Below the pieces are notes generated by a model. That model was given only the letters and a program-made list of their open reading frames with translations, made no database searches and was not told where the DNA came from. Position numbers and translations under genes: made by a program. Below, one piece after another: positions 43,751 through 53,122 of a stretch of DNA of 64,000 bases (positions are counted from its first letter, which is position 1; each line of letters opens with the position of its first letter). The stretch covers positions 1 through 64,000 of the forward strand of contig CAYXVF010000021.1 of NCBI GenBank assembly GCA_964468125.1, in the 5' to 3' direction. This DNA comes from CAYXVF01 sp964468125 (GTDB lineage Bacteria > Myxococcota > XYA12-FULL-58-9 > CAYXVF01).

Positions 43751-45306
43751 GCGACCTGTTGCAGCGACTTCCGGAGCTCGTCGTCGCCCACCTCCGTCTT
43801 TCCCTGCTCAGCCTCGGCCTGGGGGCCATTCTCAGTATCCCCTTCGGCGTGTTCCTGACCCGTCGCCCGAAGCTCGAGTCTGCGGCGATGGCGGTGGCGA
43901 GCACGATTCAAACCGTCCCCGCTCTTGCGCTCTTGGCGTTCATGGTGCCGGTTTTGGCCTGGCTGGCGACGGGCAGCGAAGCGGCGCTGGGGCTCGGGTT
44001 CAGCAGCATTGGCTACCTGCCCGCGGCGACGGCCCTCACGCTCTACTCAGTCCTGCCGATGCTTCGTAACACGGTCACCGGGATCAACGGCGTGGACCCG
44101 GCCCTGGTCGAGGCGGCCCGTGGCGTGGGCATGACAGGCTCGCAGCGCCTCTGGCAGGTAGAGCTGCCGCAGGCGCTGCCGGTGATCGTCGCTGGAGTCC
44201 GAACCGCCACGGTCTGGGTCGTGGGGATGGCGACCCTCGGTACCCCCGTCGGCGCCAAGAGTCTCGGTGACTATATCTTCCAGGGCCTGCAAACGCGCAA
44301 CTACGACGCGGTGATGGTCGGGGTCGTGGCCTCCGCTGCCCTCGCCCTGCTCCTCGACAACCTGATCCGTCTGGTCGAGCTCGGCATCAGCACCCGCCGC
44401 CGCGCGCTCTGGCTCTCGAGTAGCTCCGCCGTGGGGGCCATCACGGCCACCGCGCTGCTCTTTGGCGTCTTTCAAGGCGGGGGCGAAGGCCGGCACGTGC
44501 GCATCGGCGCCAAGCCCTTCACCGAGAGCCTGATCCTGGCGGAGCTCATCGGCGCCGTGCTCGAGCGCGAAACCAACGCGTCGGTGACCATTCTTTCCTC
44601 CCTCGGCAGCACGGTGGCCTACGACGGGGTCCTGTCGGGCGAGATTGACGGCTACGTCGACTACTCGGGGACGATCTGGACCACGGTCATGAAGCGACAG
44701 GACCGTCCGCCCCGAGACGCGCTCTACGGACAGGTGAAGGCGTACATCAACGACGCCGGTGCGCAGGTCATCGGTCGACTCGGCTTCGAGAACACCTACG
44801 CGGTGGCTTTGAAACGAGACAAGGCGGAAGCGCTCGGGGTCACGAGCATCAGCGATCTCGCGGTGAAGCGGGCGACACTCTCCCTCGGCACGGACTATGA
44901 ATTTCCGGGACGCGAGGAGTTCGAAATCCTGAAAGGGGTCTACGGCCTCGAGTTCGACGAGGTCCGGCCGATGGAGTCGACACTCATGTACGAAGCGATC
45001 AAAGCCGACGAGGTGGACGTGATCACCGCCTATTCCACCGACGGCCGAATCAAGGCCTACGCACTGACCACGCTGGACGACGATAAGAACGCGATCCCTC
45101 CCTACGACGCTATTCTGCTGACGAGCGCCGCTCTCCTCGAGGGCCTCGATGGAGCTCGAGCCGCTCTCGACGCCCTGGTGGAGGCGATCGACGCGGAGAC
45201 CATGCGCGCTCTCAATTTCGAGGTCGACGAACGCAAGCGCTCCGCCGCCGAAGTCGCACGCGAGTTCCTGGCAAACGACCTCGCGCTCCCAGACGAGGAT
45301 CGCTAA
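43747..45306 (+). CDS. Osmoprotectant ABC permease fused to substrate-binding protein
   Basis: 519 residues. The N-terminal ~225 form the ABC permease (about six helices; the EAA-like loop is LVEAARGVGMTGSQRLWQVE with LPQALPVIVAGVRT). A further helix (GAITATALLFGVFQGG) leads into an OpuAC-type periplasmic binding domain (HVRIGAKPFTESLILAELIG, SLGSTVAYDGVLSGEIDGYV, DYSGTIWTTV). Such fusions are known in the OpuB/OpuC family and tie one binding domain to each permease. Substrate: a quaternary amine, not resolvable further. The start GTG overlaps the stop of the ATPase gene. Confidence 0.93.
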   Translation: MSDLLQRLPELVVAHLRLSLLSLGLGAILSIPFGVFLTRRPKLESAAMAVASTIQTVPALALLAFMVPVLAWLATGSEAALGLGFSSIGYLPAATALTLYSVLPMLRNTVTGINGVDPALVEAARGVGMTGSQRLWQVELPQALPVIVAGVRTATVWVVGMATLGTPVGAKSLGDYIFQGLQTRNYDAVMVGVVASAALALLLDNLIRLVELGISTRRRALWLSSSSAVGAITATALLFGVFQGGGEGRHVRIGAKPFTESLILAELIGAVLERETNASVTILSSLGSTVAYDGVLSGEIDGYVDYSGTIWTTVMKRQDRPPRDALYGQVKAYINDAGAQVIGRLGFENTYAVALKRDKAEALGVTSISDLAVKRATLSLGTDYEFPGREEFEILKGVYGLEFDEVRPMESTLMYEAIKADEVDVITAYSTDGRIKAYALTTLDDDKNAIPPYDAILLTSAALLEGLDGARAALDALVEAIDAETMRALNFEVDERKRSAAEVAREFLANDLALPDEDR

Positions 45307-45329
45307 AATAGATTTAAGGGAGGTGCTCC

Positions 45330-45770
45330 ATGGCTGCGTTCAAACGAATTCTGATCAGCACTGACTTCTCCGAGCTGAGCGAACACGCGGTCAAGCTCGC
45401 CGTTGACGAGATCGCCACCGAACCCGGAACCGTGATCCGGGTCGTGCACGTCATTCAATCAGAAACGCCCAACCCGCTCTATGCGCACTACCAGAGCCTG
45501 GACGAAGCGGAGCATCAGACGGTCCGCGATCAGGCGATGGCCGCGATGAAAAAACCGGTCCCCGACTACCCCGGGGACGGAATCGACGTCGAATACAAGC
45601 TCCCGGAAGGCGACCCGGTGGTCAAGGTATTGGAGCAGGCGCGCGAATTTCGCGCGGATCTGATCGTGATGGCCACTGAGGGTCGTACAGGCCTGCGAGG
45701 GATCATCATGGGGAGTGTCGCGGAAGCGGTTGTGCGCGAATCCCCCTGCCCGGTGCTCATCGTGAAATGA
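45330..45770 (+). CDS. Universal stress protein (UspA family)
   Basis: 146 residues, one Usp domain: KRILISTDFSELSEHAVKLA at the N-terminus and the ATP-binding end GRTGLRGIIMGSVAEAVVRE followed by SPCPVLIV (G-2x-G-9x-G-S type). GGGAGGT precedes the ATG by five bases, a strong ribosome-binding site. It follows the transporter by 23 bp and is probably co-transcribed. Its stop codon abuts, with no spacer, the stop of the convergent anti-sigma gene. Confidence 0.95.
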   Translation: MAAFKRILISTDFSELSEHAVKLAVDEIATEPGTVIRVVHVIQSETPNPLYAHYQSLDEAEHQTVRDQAMAAMKKPVPDYPGDGIDVEYKLPEGDPVVKVLEQAREFRADLIVMATEGRTGLRGIIMGSVAEAVVRESPCPVLIVK

Positions 45771-47093
45771 TCACTGCTTGGCCTCCGACGCGGCCGCATC
45801 GTCTGCTTCCTTACGAGTGCTGACGGTCGGTGCCCGAAAGGTCCTGCGTCGCACCCGCGGCACTGGCTTCTCGATTTCTTTGGAACGCGTCCAAGCGCGA
45901 TAGCGAGATGGATCGAAAGCCGCCTCGGATGTGAGAACGAGGATTTCCTGCGACGTTCCCTCCACCCGGACACCGATCGCCTTGCTCCCCGAGAAGCTCA
46001 CGAGCTTGCCGACGCGACCACGGCGCGCTCCCGCGCTGTCGCGATAGCGGACGAGAACAGCGAAGAAGCCGCGGCCCTCGATCCGCAGCTTCACAGATTC
46101 GCCGATCCGATCGACCTTCGGGGAGCCAACCATCGAGACGCGAATCGCCTCTGCTGCCTCCGCATCCCCCGCGGTCGTTCGAGGCGGCGGCCCCGCCGGC
46201 TGCGCGACGCTCTGCGTCCTCGGTGTCTGCGCCTCGCGCTGGCGTTCGGAGGCCCGGGGCGCAGCCTTTTCCTCGGGCGCCGCTGGGGCGGCGATCTCCG
46301 CGCTACGCTCGGGCGCGGACTCGGGTGCCGGCGAGGCTTTCGCCGGAGGGGCCGCGAGATTCAAAGCCTCTTCGTTCGCGTAGCCGAAGGCCGCGTCATC
46401 AAAATCATCTTCGACCGTGGCCTCCGCCTCGCCATCCGCCAGTCGGTCGCGACGACCGAGGGCTCCGGAGCCCTTTCGAGCCGAGGGCTCAGCCGCCTCG
46501 TCGGCCTGCTTCGCCGGGGCACCGCCGCTCGCGCCGCCGCCTCGAATCGTTTTTTTCCGTTTGCTGCGCCGGACCGAGCGCTCCGGCCCTTCCGGGCGAT
46601 TGGCTCGCGATTCAGAGCGGTAGTCGACGCCCTCGGCGCGCGCGCGACGCTTCACCGGCGCCTCGTCGGCAGGTACGGGCACTTCGCGCATGGCATCGGC
46701 GGAGGGGGTAGGAGCTTCGGCCTCTTCGCGTTCCGGCAGCGCCTCGTCGAGCACGAGGGTCGATTCGAGCGCTGGAGCCTCGTCTTCGGTCTTGACGGCA
46801 AAAAAGAGCGCCGCCGCGCCGCCGATCGCAACTGCCAATGAGGGGCCGAGCATGATCTTCCACCAGGGTCGCTTGGCTGGCGCCTCGTGCTCCAGGCGCA
46901 CCGCGAGCCGATGGGCAAAGGCCTCCGGTGGATCGACAGCGAGAAAGGAGTCGCGCAGCGATTCGAGCTCAACGAGACGAGCCTGTACCGTCGGTGAGTC
47001 CTTCACCGCGGCTTCGACCCGGGCGCGTTGCTCGGCGGACAGATCATCCGCCAAGTAGCGCTCGAGCATGAGATCGCTCACCCGCTCGTTCAT
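45771..47093 (-). CDS. Membrane-bound anti-sigma factor-like protein
   Basis: 440 residues: an N-terminal helical domain that starts LMLERYLADDLSAEQRARVE, like anti-sigma factors but without the zinc HxxxCxxC motif; one membrane helix near 80-98 (IMLGPSLAVAIGGAAALFFA); a long Ala/Pro/Glu/Arg low-complexity linker (about 110-305); and a C-terminal strand-rich domain (SVKLRIEGRGFFAVLVRYRD, AIGVRVEGTSQEILVLTSEA). Its start overlaps the ECF sigma gene stop (ATGA), the normal sigma/anti-sigma arrangement, so it most likely holds that sigma factor at the membrane. Confidence 0.8.
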   Translation of the reverse strand: MNERVSDLMLERYLADDLSAEQRARVEAAVKDSPTVQARLVELESLRDSFLAVDPPEAFAHRLAVRLEHEAPAKRPWWKIMLGPSLAVAIGGAAALFFAVKTEDEAPALESTLVLDEALPEREEAEAPTPSADAMREVPVPADEAPVKRRARAEGVDYRSESRANRPEGPERSVRRSKRKKTIRGGGASGGAPAKQADEAAEPSARKGSGALGRRDRLADGEAEATVEDDFDDAAFGYANEEALNLAAPPAKASPAPESAPERSAEIAAPAAPEEKAAPRASERQREAQTPRTQSVAQPAGPPPRTTAGDAEAAEAIRVSMVGSPKVDRIGESVKLRIEGRGFFAVLVRYRDSAGARRGRVGKLVSFSGSKAIGVRVEGTSQEILVLTSEAAFDPSRYRAWTRSKEIEKPVPRVRRRTFRAPTVSTRKEADDAAASEAKQ

Positions 47094-47602
47094 GCCTCGC
47101 TCAAACGTCCTTTCAACGCCTCCAGGCGCTCGCCGGTGTGGTCGGCGAAGCGCTTCAGTTTCTTTCCGATCGTCCGGCGCGAGAGCCCGAGGGACTCGGC
47201 GATCTCGTCCTGCGTCAGGCCGTCGACATGGGACATGACCGCAATGGTCATCGTCTCCTCGTCGAGCCCTTCAATCAGGGCGGCGAGCTCGCTCAACGCG
47301 TGACTTCGACGGTCGGGACCGAGCCCTGTGCCTTCGTGACGCCCTTCGTCGAGCTCGCCTTGGTCGCCCGCGGTCTTTCGGCGGCGCAACCGGTCAATCG
47401 AGAGGTTAGTCGCAATACGATAAAGAAATGTGAACGGGGCGCTACGTCCCTCGAAACGCGCCCTGCCGCGCCAAAACTGGAAGAATGTTTCCTGAACCAA
47501 TTCGCGGGCATCGTCCTCGTGGCTGACGAGGGTCAAGCACCGCCGATAGAGGGCGGGACCGTAGCGGCGATAGAGCTCCGCCACTTCCTTCTCGTCCACC
47601 AT
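47090..47602 (-). CDS. ECF RNA polymerase sigma factor
   Basis: 170 residues with region 2 (LYRRYGPALYRRCLTLVSHE, ARELVQETFFQFWRGRARFE, FLYRIATNLSIDRLRRR) and region 4 (GLTQDEIAESLGLSRRTIGK KL, a -35-reading helix-turn-helix). No region 3, as expected for group 4 sigma factors. It directs polymerase to stress promoters when released by the adjacent anti-sigma factor. A perfect inverted repeat CACCTG/CAGGTG (47619-47624 and 47631-47636) just upstream could be part of an operator shared with the divergent plsX. Confidence 0.94.
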   Translation of the reverse strand: MVDEKEVAELYRRYGPALYRRCLTLVSHEDDARELVQETFFQFWRGRARFEGRSAPFTFLYRIATNLSIDRLRRRKTAGDQGELDEGRHEGTGLGPDRRSHALSELAALIEGLDEETMTIAVMSHVDGLTQDEIAESLGLSRRTIGKKLKRFADHTGERLEALKGRLSEA

Positions 47603-47680
47603 GGATGGCAGCGTAGTACACCTGCGAGATCAGGTGGAGCGCTTGACCCCAACCGCTGACTCAGGGCACCGGGAGAAGAG

Positions 47681-48733
47681 ATGGCCGCACGTACACGACC
47701 GATCACGATTGCCCTCGACGCCATGGGCGGCGATTTCGCTCCCGACGCGACAGCGGAGGCGGCGGCCCGGATCAGCCTTGAAACGACAATTCAGCTGATC
47801 CTCGTGGGAAACGAGTCTCGCCTGCGCGCCTTGATTCAACGCTACAACTACGACGCGACGCGCATCGATTTCGCCCAAGCCGCGGACATGGTAGAAATGC
47901 ACGAAAAGCCCCGCGACGCTCTGGATCGCAAGGCGGACACCTCAGTTGCGGTCGCCGCAAAGCTCGTCGGCGACGGCATGGCCGATGGCTTGGTCTCCGC
48001 TGGGTCGACGGGCGCGCTCATCCTGGCGGCGGCGGATCACATTCCGCGCATTCCGGGGGTCAAACGCGCCGCCCTCGCCGCCGTCTACCCGACCCACGAG
48101 CGCGGACTCAGCAACGATCGTTTCTCTCTGATGCTCGACGTCGGAGCGACCGTGCGCTGCGGTCCGGAGGAGCTGCTCCATTTCGCCTACATGGGGCACG
48201 CCTACGCCAGCCGGATCAGCAAGGTGCCCTACCCGTCGATCGGTTTGCTGAACGTCGGCGAGGAAGAGGTCAAAGGCGATGAGATATTGACCCGAGCCCA
48301 CGCGCTCATGAGCAAGGACCCGCGCCTCAACTTCATCGGCAACGTCGAGGGCACGGACATTCCGCGGGGCATCGCGGACGTGATCGTCTGCGAAGGCCTT
48401 CTCGGCAACGTCGTGCTCAAGATGGCCGAAGGCATGGGCGAAGTCTTCGCCCGGCTCGGCGCCTGGGCATACAAGCGATCGCTCACCTGGAAAGCGGGTT
48501 TTTGGCTCTTGTCGAGTGGGCTCCGTCAGCTGAAGAACATCACGGACTATCGCGAATACGGCGGCGCCCCCCTGCTCGGCTTTCGCAAGATCGTGATCAA
48601 GGCCCACGGCAGAAGCCACGCCCGGGCGATCAGCAACGCCGTAAAAGTCGCCGCGAAAGCCGTCCGCGATGGGGTGTGCGACGAGATCGAAACCGCTGTC
48701 GTCGACTTCGAGAAGGCGAGAAATTCGGACTGA
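47681..48733 (+). CDS. plsX: Phosphate acyltransferase PlsX
   Basis: 350 residues matching PlsX along its length: TIALDAMGGDFAPDATAEAA, GLVSAGSTGALILAA, IGLLNVGEEEVKGDEIL, FIGNVEGTDIPRGIADVIVC and EGLLGNVVLKMAEGMG. It makes acyl-phosphate from acyl-ACP for membrane lipid synthesis, working with PlsY. The common neighbours rpmF and fabH are absent here; fabI lies about 11 kb downstream. GGGAGAAGAG precedes the ATG. The next gene starts 4 bp after its stop. Confidence 0.96.
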   Translation: MAARTRPITIALDAMGGDFAPDATAEAAARISLETTIQLILVGNESRLRALIQRYNYDATRIDFAQAADMVEMHEKPRDALDRKADTSVAVAAKLVGDGMADGLVSAGSTGALILAAADHIPRIPGVKRAALAAVYPTHERGLSNDRFSLMLDVGATVRCGPEELLHFAYMGHAYASRISKVPYPSIGLLNVGEEEVKGDEILTRAHALMSKDPRLNFIGNVEGTDIPRGIADVIVCEGLLGNVVLKMAEGMGEVFARLGAWAYKRSLTWKAGFWLLSSGLRQLKNITDYREYGGAPLLGFRKIVIKAHGRSHARAISNAVKVAAKAVRDGVCDEIETAVVDFEKARNSD

Positions 48734-48737
48734 CACC

Positions 48738-49742
48738 ATGTGGCTACCGGTCAAGGACGACGAAGAGGAGGTTACTCGCCTCTCGCCGCGCGAGCGCCGA
48801 CGGTTTAGACGACGCCGTCACAAGCTCGGCGAGGTTGAAATGGTCGTCCCACCGGAGCCTTTCGAGCTCACGGTCGGGCCTGACTACCAGGGTGACGTCT
48901 TCATTTGGGATCTGGACAAAACGTACCTGCGGAGTGAGTTCTCGAGCCTTCGCGGGCTCATCCGAACAGCGCTCGAGCAGGGGCGCGACAAGGTGGCCTA
49001 CCCCGGGTCCACCGCGCTCCTGAAAACCCTCCGGCGACGCGAGGACGGCACGATCCGACCGATCTTCTTCGTGAGCGCGTCCCCGCCGCAGATTCGCCAG
49101 AAGATCCTCGACAAATTCGCTCTCGACCGCATCGAGATCGACGGGATCTACTTCAAAGACAACCTGCGAAACGCTCGGCCGGGTCGCTTCGGACGCCTGC
49201 GCGAGCAGATGGGCTACAAGCTTCTCGCTCTTCTCGACCTGCGGTGCCGGCTTCCCGCAGGCGCGGTCGAGGTCACCTTCGGCGATGACTCGGAGAACGA
49301 CCCGGCTGTCTATGCGCTCTACTCGGAGATCCTGCAAAAGCGCATGCGCGGCACTCGGCTGGTTCGTCACCTCGAAAAGCAGGGGGTCAATCCAGACGAG
49401 GCCACCAAGATCGCCTGGCGCGCGCGAAGCATTCCTCGCCGCGATCCGGTGCGCAAGATCTTCATCACGGTGCATCGGGACCTCGACGCCCGCTACTACC
49501 GGCGCTATGGCCTCGACGTGGTGCCGACCCGGAGCGCCTTTCAAGCGGCCGTCGCGCTCGAAGCGGAAGGTACGATCAGCAAGGCGGACCTCACGAACGT
49601 CTGCGAAGACATGCTGCAGACCGGCAGCGTGAGCGCCGGCGGTTTGCTCCGACAGCTCAACGAAATGCACATGAGCCGTACGCTCGACGACGCCCGCCTG
49701 AACGAAGTCCGCGCGTGGCTCCAAAGGGTCGGCGTGCTCTGA
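48738..49742 (+). CDS. App1 (DUF2183)/HAD-like phosphatase domain protein
   Basis: 334 residues. A HAD-like site VFIWDLDKTYLRSEFSSL (DxD) opens the domain near residue 55, SASPPQIRQKIL gives the second motif and FGDDSENDPAVY the acidic third motif, as in App1-type phosphatidate phosphatases. The N-terminal ~50 residues are basic (RRRFRRRRHK) and the last ~90 are helical. Its position right after plsX would fit a role in phospholipid metabolism, but that is an inference. ATG at 48738. Confidence 0.7.
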   Translation: MWLPVKDDEEEVTRLSPRERRRFRRRRHKLGEVEMVVPPEPFELTVGPDYQGDVFIWDLDKTYLRSEFSSLRGLIRTALEQGRDKVAYPGSTALLKTLRRREDGTIRPIFFVSASPPQIRQKILDKFALDRIEIDGIYFKDNLRNARPGRFGRLREQMGYKLLALLDLRCRLPAGAVEVTFGDDSENDPAVYALYSEILQKRMRGTRLVRHLEKQGVNPDEATKIAWRARSIPRRDPVRKIFITVHRDLDARYYRRYGLDVVPTRSAFQAAVALEAEGTISKADLTNVCEDMLQTGSVSAGGLLRQLNEMHMSRTLDDARLNEVRAWLQRVGVL

Positions 49743-49749
49743 GACCCGC

Positions 49750-50493
49750 TCACCTTTGTGCGCCGAGATAGAGCGTGCGGGCCTTCTGCTGCCGGTGGTC
49801 GAGCTTTGCCGCCTTGTCGAGCTTGGCGATGATGTCGGGCCGCGCCGAATGGAAGCGCCACTCATCGGCGCGGCCGCCGGCCGCCTCAAACGCCTCGGCC
49901 CAGGCGCTCCACCAGGGAACGATACGCTTCGCAATGGGCTCCACCACCAGCACTCGGCTTCCAGCGCGAGCGGCGGCCAGCAGGTGCGCGAGAAGCTTCG
50001 ATTGCGCAGTCTCCGGCAGCTCATTGACCACGTAGCCCGCAGCGATGGCATCGAAGTCTCCCACGCCCATTCGTGCGACATCAGCCCGCTTCGTTGCCGA
50101 AGAAAGGCCGAGGGTGCGATAGGTCCAGGCTGCTTCCTTCAGCGCCCATCCTTCGACGTCCACCCCTGTTACGGATTTCGCGCTGGTGTGAATCGCCCAT
50201 GCCCCCCCGATCACGCCAGTGCCGCAGCCGAGATCCAAGACCCTTCGTGTGGTGGGGGGATCCGGTTCGAGCTCGCGCAGGAGGTCGAGGGCGAGACCGT
50301 AGTGCAGAGGCCCGTAGAACAGAGCGAAGGCCGCCCGCTTGCCGGCGCCATCGAAGACCGCGCCACGTTCGAGCTTACCGCGTTTCTGCACATAGATCGA
50401 AGAGACCGCCTGCAGCGCTCGACGGACCTCCGGGAACGTGAGCGTGTTCAGGTGTCGCGCTTCCAGAGCCCGCGCGAGGTCTTCCGGGCTCAC
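49750..50493 (-). CDS. SAM-dependent methyltransferase
   Basis: 247 residues with a class I methyltransferase fold: the SAM loop VLDLGCGTGVIGGAWAIHTS near residue 95, then VTGVDVEGWALKEAAW and the post-motif AAGYVVNELPE. The ~85-residue N-terminal segment (ALQAVSSIYVQKRGKLERGA, GKRAAFALFYGPLHYGLAL) recalls Rsm22-like proteins, but I cannot settle this. The GTG at 50493 overlaps the kinase stop as GTGA; the long frame upstream is a shadow of the kinase gene. It converges on the App1-like gene with a 7-bp gap. Confidence 0.8.
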   Translation of the reverse strand: MSPEDLARALEARHLNTLTFPEVRRALQAVSSIYVQKRGKLERGAVFDGAGKRAAFALFYGPLHYGLALDLLRELEPDPPTTRRVLDLGCGTGVIGGAWAIHTSAKSVTGVDVEGWALKEAAWTYRTLGLSSATKRADVARMGVGDFDAIAAGYVVNELPETAQSKLLAHLLAAARAGSRVLVVEPIAKRIVPWWSAWAEAFEAAGGRADEWRFHSARPDIIAKLDKAAKLDHRQQKARTLYLGAQR

Positions 50494-52427
50494 TTCGTCA
50501 CCACCGTCTTGCCGACATGTCCGTCTGCGGGGACATTCACCGTCACCGTCTCGAAGAAGGCGCTCTGACCTGGACGCCGGAGCTTGAAAACGGCGACACC
50601 GGCCGGGACCTCGAAGTTGTTGAAGGGCGTGTTCCCCACTTGCTTGCCCTTGAAGAACACCTCTACCCAAGGCCCCTCGGTGCGGATCGACACCTTGCCC
50701 ATCTGTGCTGGCGCAGCATCGCGCGCCTTCGCCGTGGGCTTGGTCCGGCTCGACTTGGCTCGCCGCGGGGCTTCGTCGGAGCCGCGGATGCCCTTTCGCC
50801 GCCGGTTCGGCTTTGCGTCCGGCTCCGGTGCGGCCTGCTCTTCGTCGTTGTCTGCGACCTGGGCCAAAGTCGGCTCTCGCGCTGCTTTCTCGAGCTCCAC
50901 GCGGAGGCGATGCTCCGAGCGTTCGATCAAGACCGATCTCCTTGCGGGGGCATGGCCCTCGAGACGCAGCTCGAGCGCGAGGGTCGTACCGTGGTCGAGC
51001 TTTGGGAAGCTGTTTGGGGTCTTCAGACCCGTATCTTTGCCGTCGAGGAAGATCTGGGCGCCGCTCGGGTCGGATTCCAGAATCACAGTCCCGGTCGATC
51101 TCAGCGACTTCGCCTCCACCGGCGGGACCGGCGCCTCTTCGCCTGCGCCGCCGCGCATGAGCGGCAGCGCCACCATTAGTCCGAGAAGGACCGCCCCTGC
51201 TGCCGCAACGACGCCCCAAGTCATGCGTCGGGTGGGCGGCTGAGTGGCAGGCACATCAACGGAGGACGGGTCGACGGGGTCGTCCAGGAGTAGCGTCCCG
51301 CTCGACGGTGCAGCGACGCTCGGGTTCGACGGAGCCTGCAGCGTATGCGTGAGCTGAGTCGGTTCATCCTCCGCACTTTCATCCCAACCGGCGTCGCCCC
51401 CTTGGGCGGGAGGTTGATTCGCAGACGGCAGGGCTTTAGTTCCGCTGCGCTTGGAACCGGAGCCCGCCCCAGGGCTCTTGACGGCACCACTGACGGACCC
51501 GTCCGGTCGAAGATCCATCGGCGGGGCGAGCGACTCGGCGAGCTCACTCAGTCTCACCGCGCCATCGGTACCGAGCGAAAAACGAAACGCGTGAAGCTCG
51601 TGCTCCGCATCGGAGAGGTCCGAGTAGCGGTCGCCGGGGCTCTTTTGCAGCATGCGCTCGATGATCGACCCCAGCGTCTCCGGTACGTCGTCGCGAAGCT
51701 CGCGGGGATCGCGAATGTCGCAGCGCATAACCTGCCCCAGAAGCTCGGGCTCGGAGCCGCCCTCGAAGTGCCGTACGCCGGTGAGCAGCTCCCAGAGCAA
51801 GAGCCCGACGGCGAATTGGTCCGTTCGCTTATCGACGGTCTGGGCGGAGGCCTGCTCTGGTGCCATGTAGGCGAGCTTGCCCTTGATGGTCCCGGTGCGC
51901 GTCTTGACGGCGCGCAGCGCTGCTTTTGCGATCCCAAAATCCATGATCTTCGCCTGGCCCGCGCGCGAGAGCATGATGTTGTGGGGCGAGATGTCTCGGT
52001 GCACGATCGACAGGTGCTCGCCGTTTTCGTCGCGCAGGTTGTGGACGTAGCTCAGTCCGCGGCAGATCTCCTCGCCGAGGGCCGCCACTTCCGCGGGCGA
52101 GAAAAAGCGCGCTTTCTTGAGCATGGCCTGGGTCAGGTTGCGGAGATCCGTGCCATCGATCAGCTCCATCGCAATGAAGTAGCTGCCGTCAATGTTGCCG
52201 AAGTCGTAGGTCTGGACGACGTTTGGATGGGTCAAGCGAGCCGCCAGGACCGCTTCGTCAACAAACATCCGTACAAACTCAGTGTCTGCGCTGAACTGGG
52301 GCAGAATTCGCTTGAGGACACAGGTCTTGCGGAATCCTTCCTCCCCCTCCAAGCGGGCGAGGAAGATCTCCGCCATGCCCCCGTACGCCAAGCGCTTGAG
52401 CAAGACGTATTTGCCGAACTGTTCCAC
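50490..52427 (-). CDS. Serine/threonine protein kinase with PEGA domain
   Basis: 645 residues. The N-terminal Hanks-type kinase has a glycine loop LAYGGMAEIFLARLEG, Lys39 in CVLKRILP, catalytic loop HRDISPHN (143-150), DFGIAKAAL, and the APE region MAPEQASA. HRDISPHN rather than HRDLKPEN is common among myxobacterial kinases. A Pro/Ser-rich linker, one membrane helix (WGVVAAAGAVLLGLMVALPL) and two PEGA-like strand segments (TVILESDPSGAQIFLDGKDT; VSIRTEGPWVEVFFKGKQVG) follow, probably in the periplasm. A signalling kinase; targets unknown. Confidence 0.94.
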   Translation of the reverse strand: MEQFGKYVLLKRLAYGGMAEIFLARLEGEEGFRKTCVLKRILPQFSADTEFVRMFVDEAVLAARLTHPNVVQTYDFGNIDGSYFIAMELIDGTDLRNLTQAMLKKARFFSPAEVAALGEEICRGLSYVHNLRDENGEHLSIVHRDISPHNIMLSRAGQAKIMDFGIAKAALRAVKTRTGTIKGKLAYMAPEQASAQTVDKRTDQFAVGLLLWELLTGVRHFEGGSEPELLGQVMRCDIRDPRELRDDVPETLGSIIERMLQKSPGDRYSDLSDAEHELHAFRFSLGTDGAVRLSELAESLAPPMDLRPDGSVSGAVKSPGAGSGSKRSGTKALPSANQPPAQGGDAGWDESAEDEPTQLTHTLQAPSNPSVAAPSSGTLLLDDPVDPSSVDVPATQPPTRRMTWGVVAAAGAVLLGLMVALPLMRGGAGEEAPVPPVEAKSLRSTGTVILESDPSGAQIFLDGKDTGLKTPNSFPKLDHGTTLALELRLEGHAPARRSVLIERSEHRLRVELEKAAREPTLAQVADNDEEQAAPEPDAKPNRRRKGIRGSDEAPRRAKSSRTKPTAKARDAAPAQMGKVSIRTEGPWVEVFFKGKQVGNTPFNNFEVPAGVAVFKLRRPGQSAFFETVTVNVPADGHVGKTVVTK

Positions 52428-52562
52428 GGTGTATCTGTGACGTTATCCGAAAGCCGACGGGAGAGCCGCCCCCCCTGCCCGGCCGATTTTTTGACGGCCC
52501 GCAATTGCGCATCTAGGCTCAACAACGACACGCACCTACATCATCACACCAAGGACCGTTTG

Positions 52563-52760
52563 ATGCGAAGCCTGCTCTATGCCCTAACCGCCGCCGCCAT
52601 CGCTACCTTTGCCACGAGCAGCTTGATCGCCGTTGCGACCGCCGCCCCACCACCGGAGGAGGCTCGCCTCTCGGACCCGGAGCGAGAGCTGGTTGCGGTG
52701 CTCGACGGGCGCCTTCAGGCCCAGCTCGACGCCCTCAAGGCCCGGCTCGAGCTCAACTGA
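52563..52760 (+). CDS. Small exported protein
   Basis: 65 residues: a clear signal peptide (MRSLLYALTAAAIATFATSS then LIAVATA, cleavage after ATA) and a short mature helix of about 38 residues (PPEEARLSDPERELVAVLDG followed by a Leu/Ala/Arg heptad-like end). Such peptides may be periplasmic coiled coils. No family recognised. Divergent from the kinase, 135 bp apart; its stop lies 7 bp from the convergent small gene. Confidence 0.6.
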   Translation: MRSLLYALTAAAIATFATSSLIAVATAAPPPEEARLSDPERELVAVLDGRLQAQLDALKARLELN

Positions 52761-52767
52761 GGACGGT

Positions 52768-53058
52768 CTAGCCCTTCAGGATCACCGATTCGTCTTTGCT
52801 GCCCTCGCGTCCATAGACCTGGCGCTGGGATGGATGGACGAGACCCGGGCGTGGGCCCTTGGGCGCCTGCTCGGTCACTTCTTCTTCCTCGCTCGCCTCC
52901 TCGTCCTGAGCGAGGAGATCCCCGAACTTGGTCTTCGGCTTCTTCCGGGTCAGCTTTTCGAGCTGCCGTGAGCGCTTCTGAAGTTGGTCGATGTTCTCGG
53001 GGGTCGCACCAATGCCGCGCCCGACCAACACCACGCGAGGTTCCACACGGTCCGTCAT
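52768..53058 (-). CDS. Small charged hypothetical protein
   Basis: 96 residues from the ATG at 53058 (MTDRVEPRVVLVGRGIGATP). The middle has a basic helix (DQLQKRSRQLEKLTRKKPKT), then an acidic stretch (AQDEEASEEEEVTEQAP). No family recognised. The longer frame upstream overlaps the divergent lipoprotein gene and is rejected. Confidence 0.5.
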   Translation of the reverse strand: MTDRVEPRVVLVGRGIGATPENIDQLQKRSRQLEKLTRKKPKTKFGDLLAQDEEASEEEEVTEQAPKGPRPGLVHPSQRQVYGREGSKDESVILKG

Positions 53059-53122
53059 GGGTGGAGTGATATCACACCCGAGCTGATTGCACGACGGGGG
53101 TATGATACCCCCCCGGACCACG

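Noticed and set aside
50494..51219. N-terminal extension of the methyltransferase frame into the kinase gene
   Set aside because: Arg/Gly-rich shadow of the kinase; the GTG at 50493 overlapping the kinase stop is the natural start.
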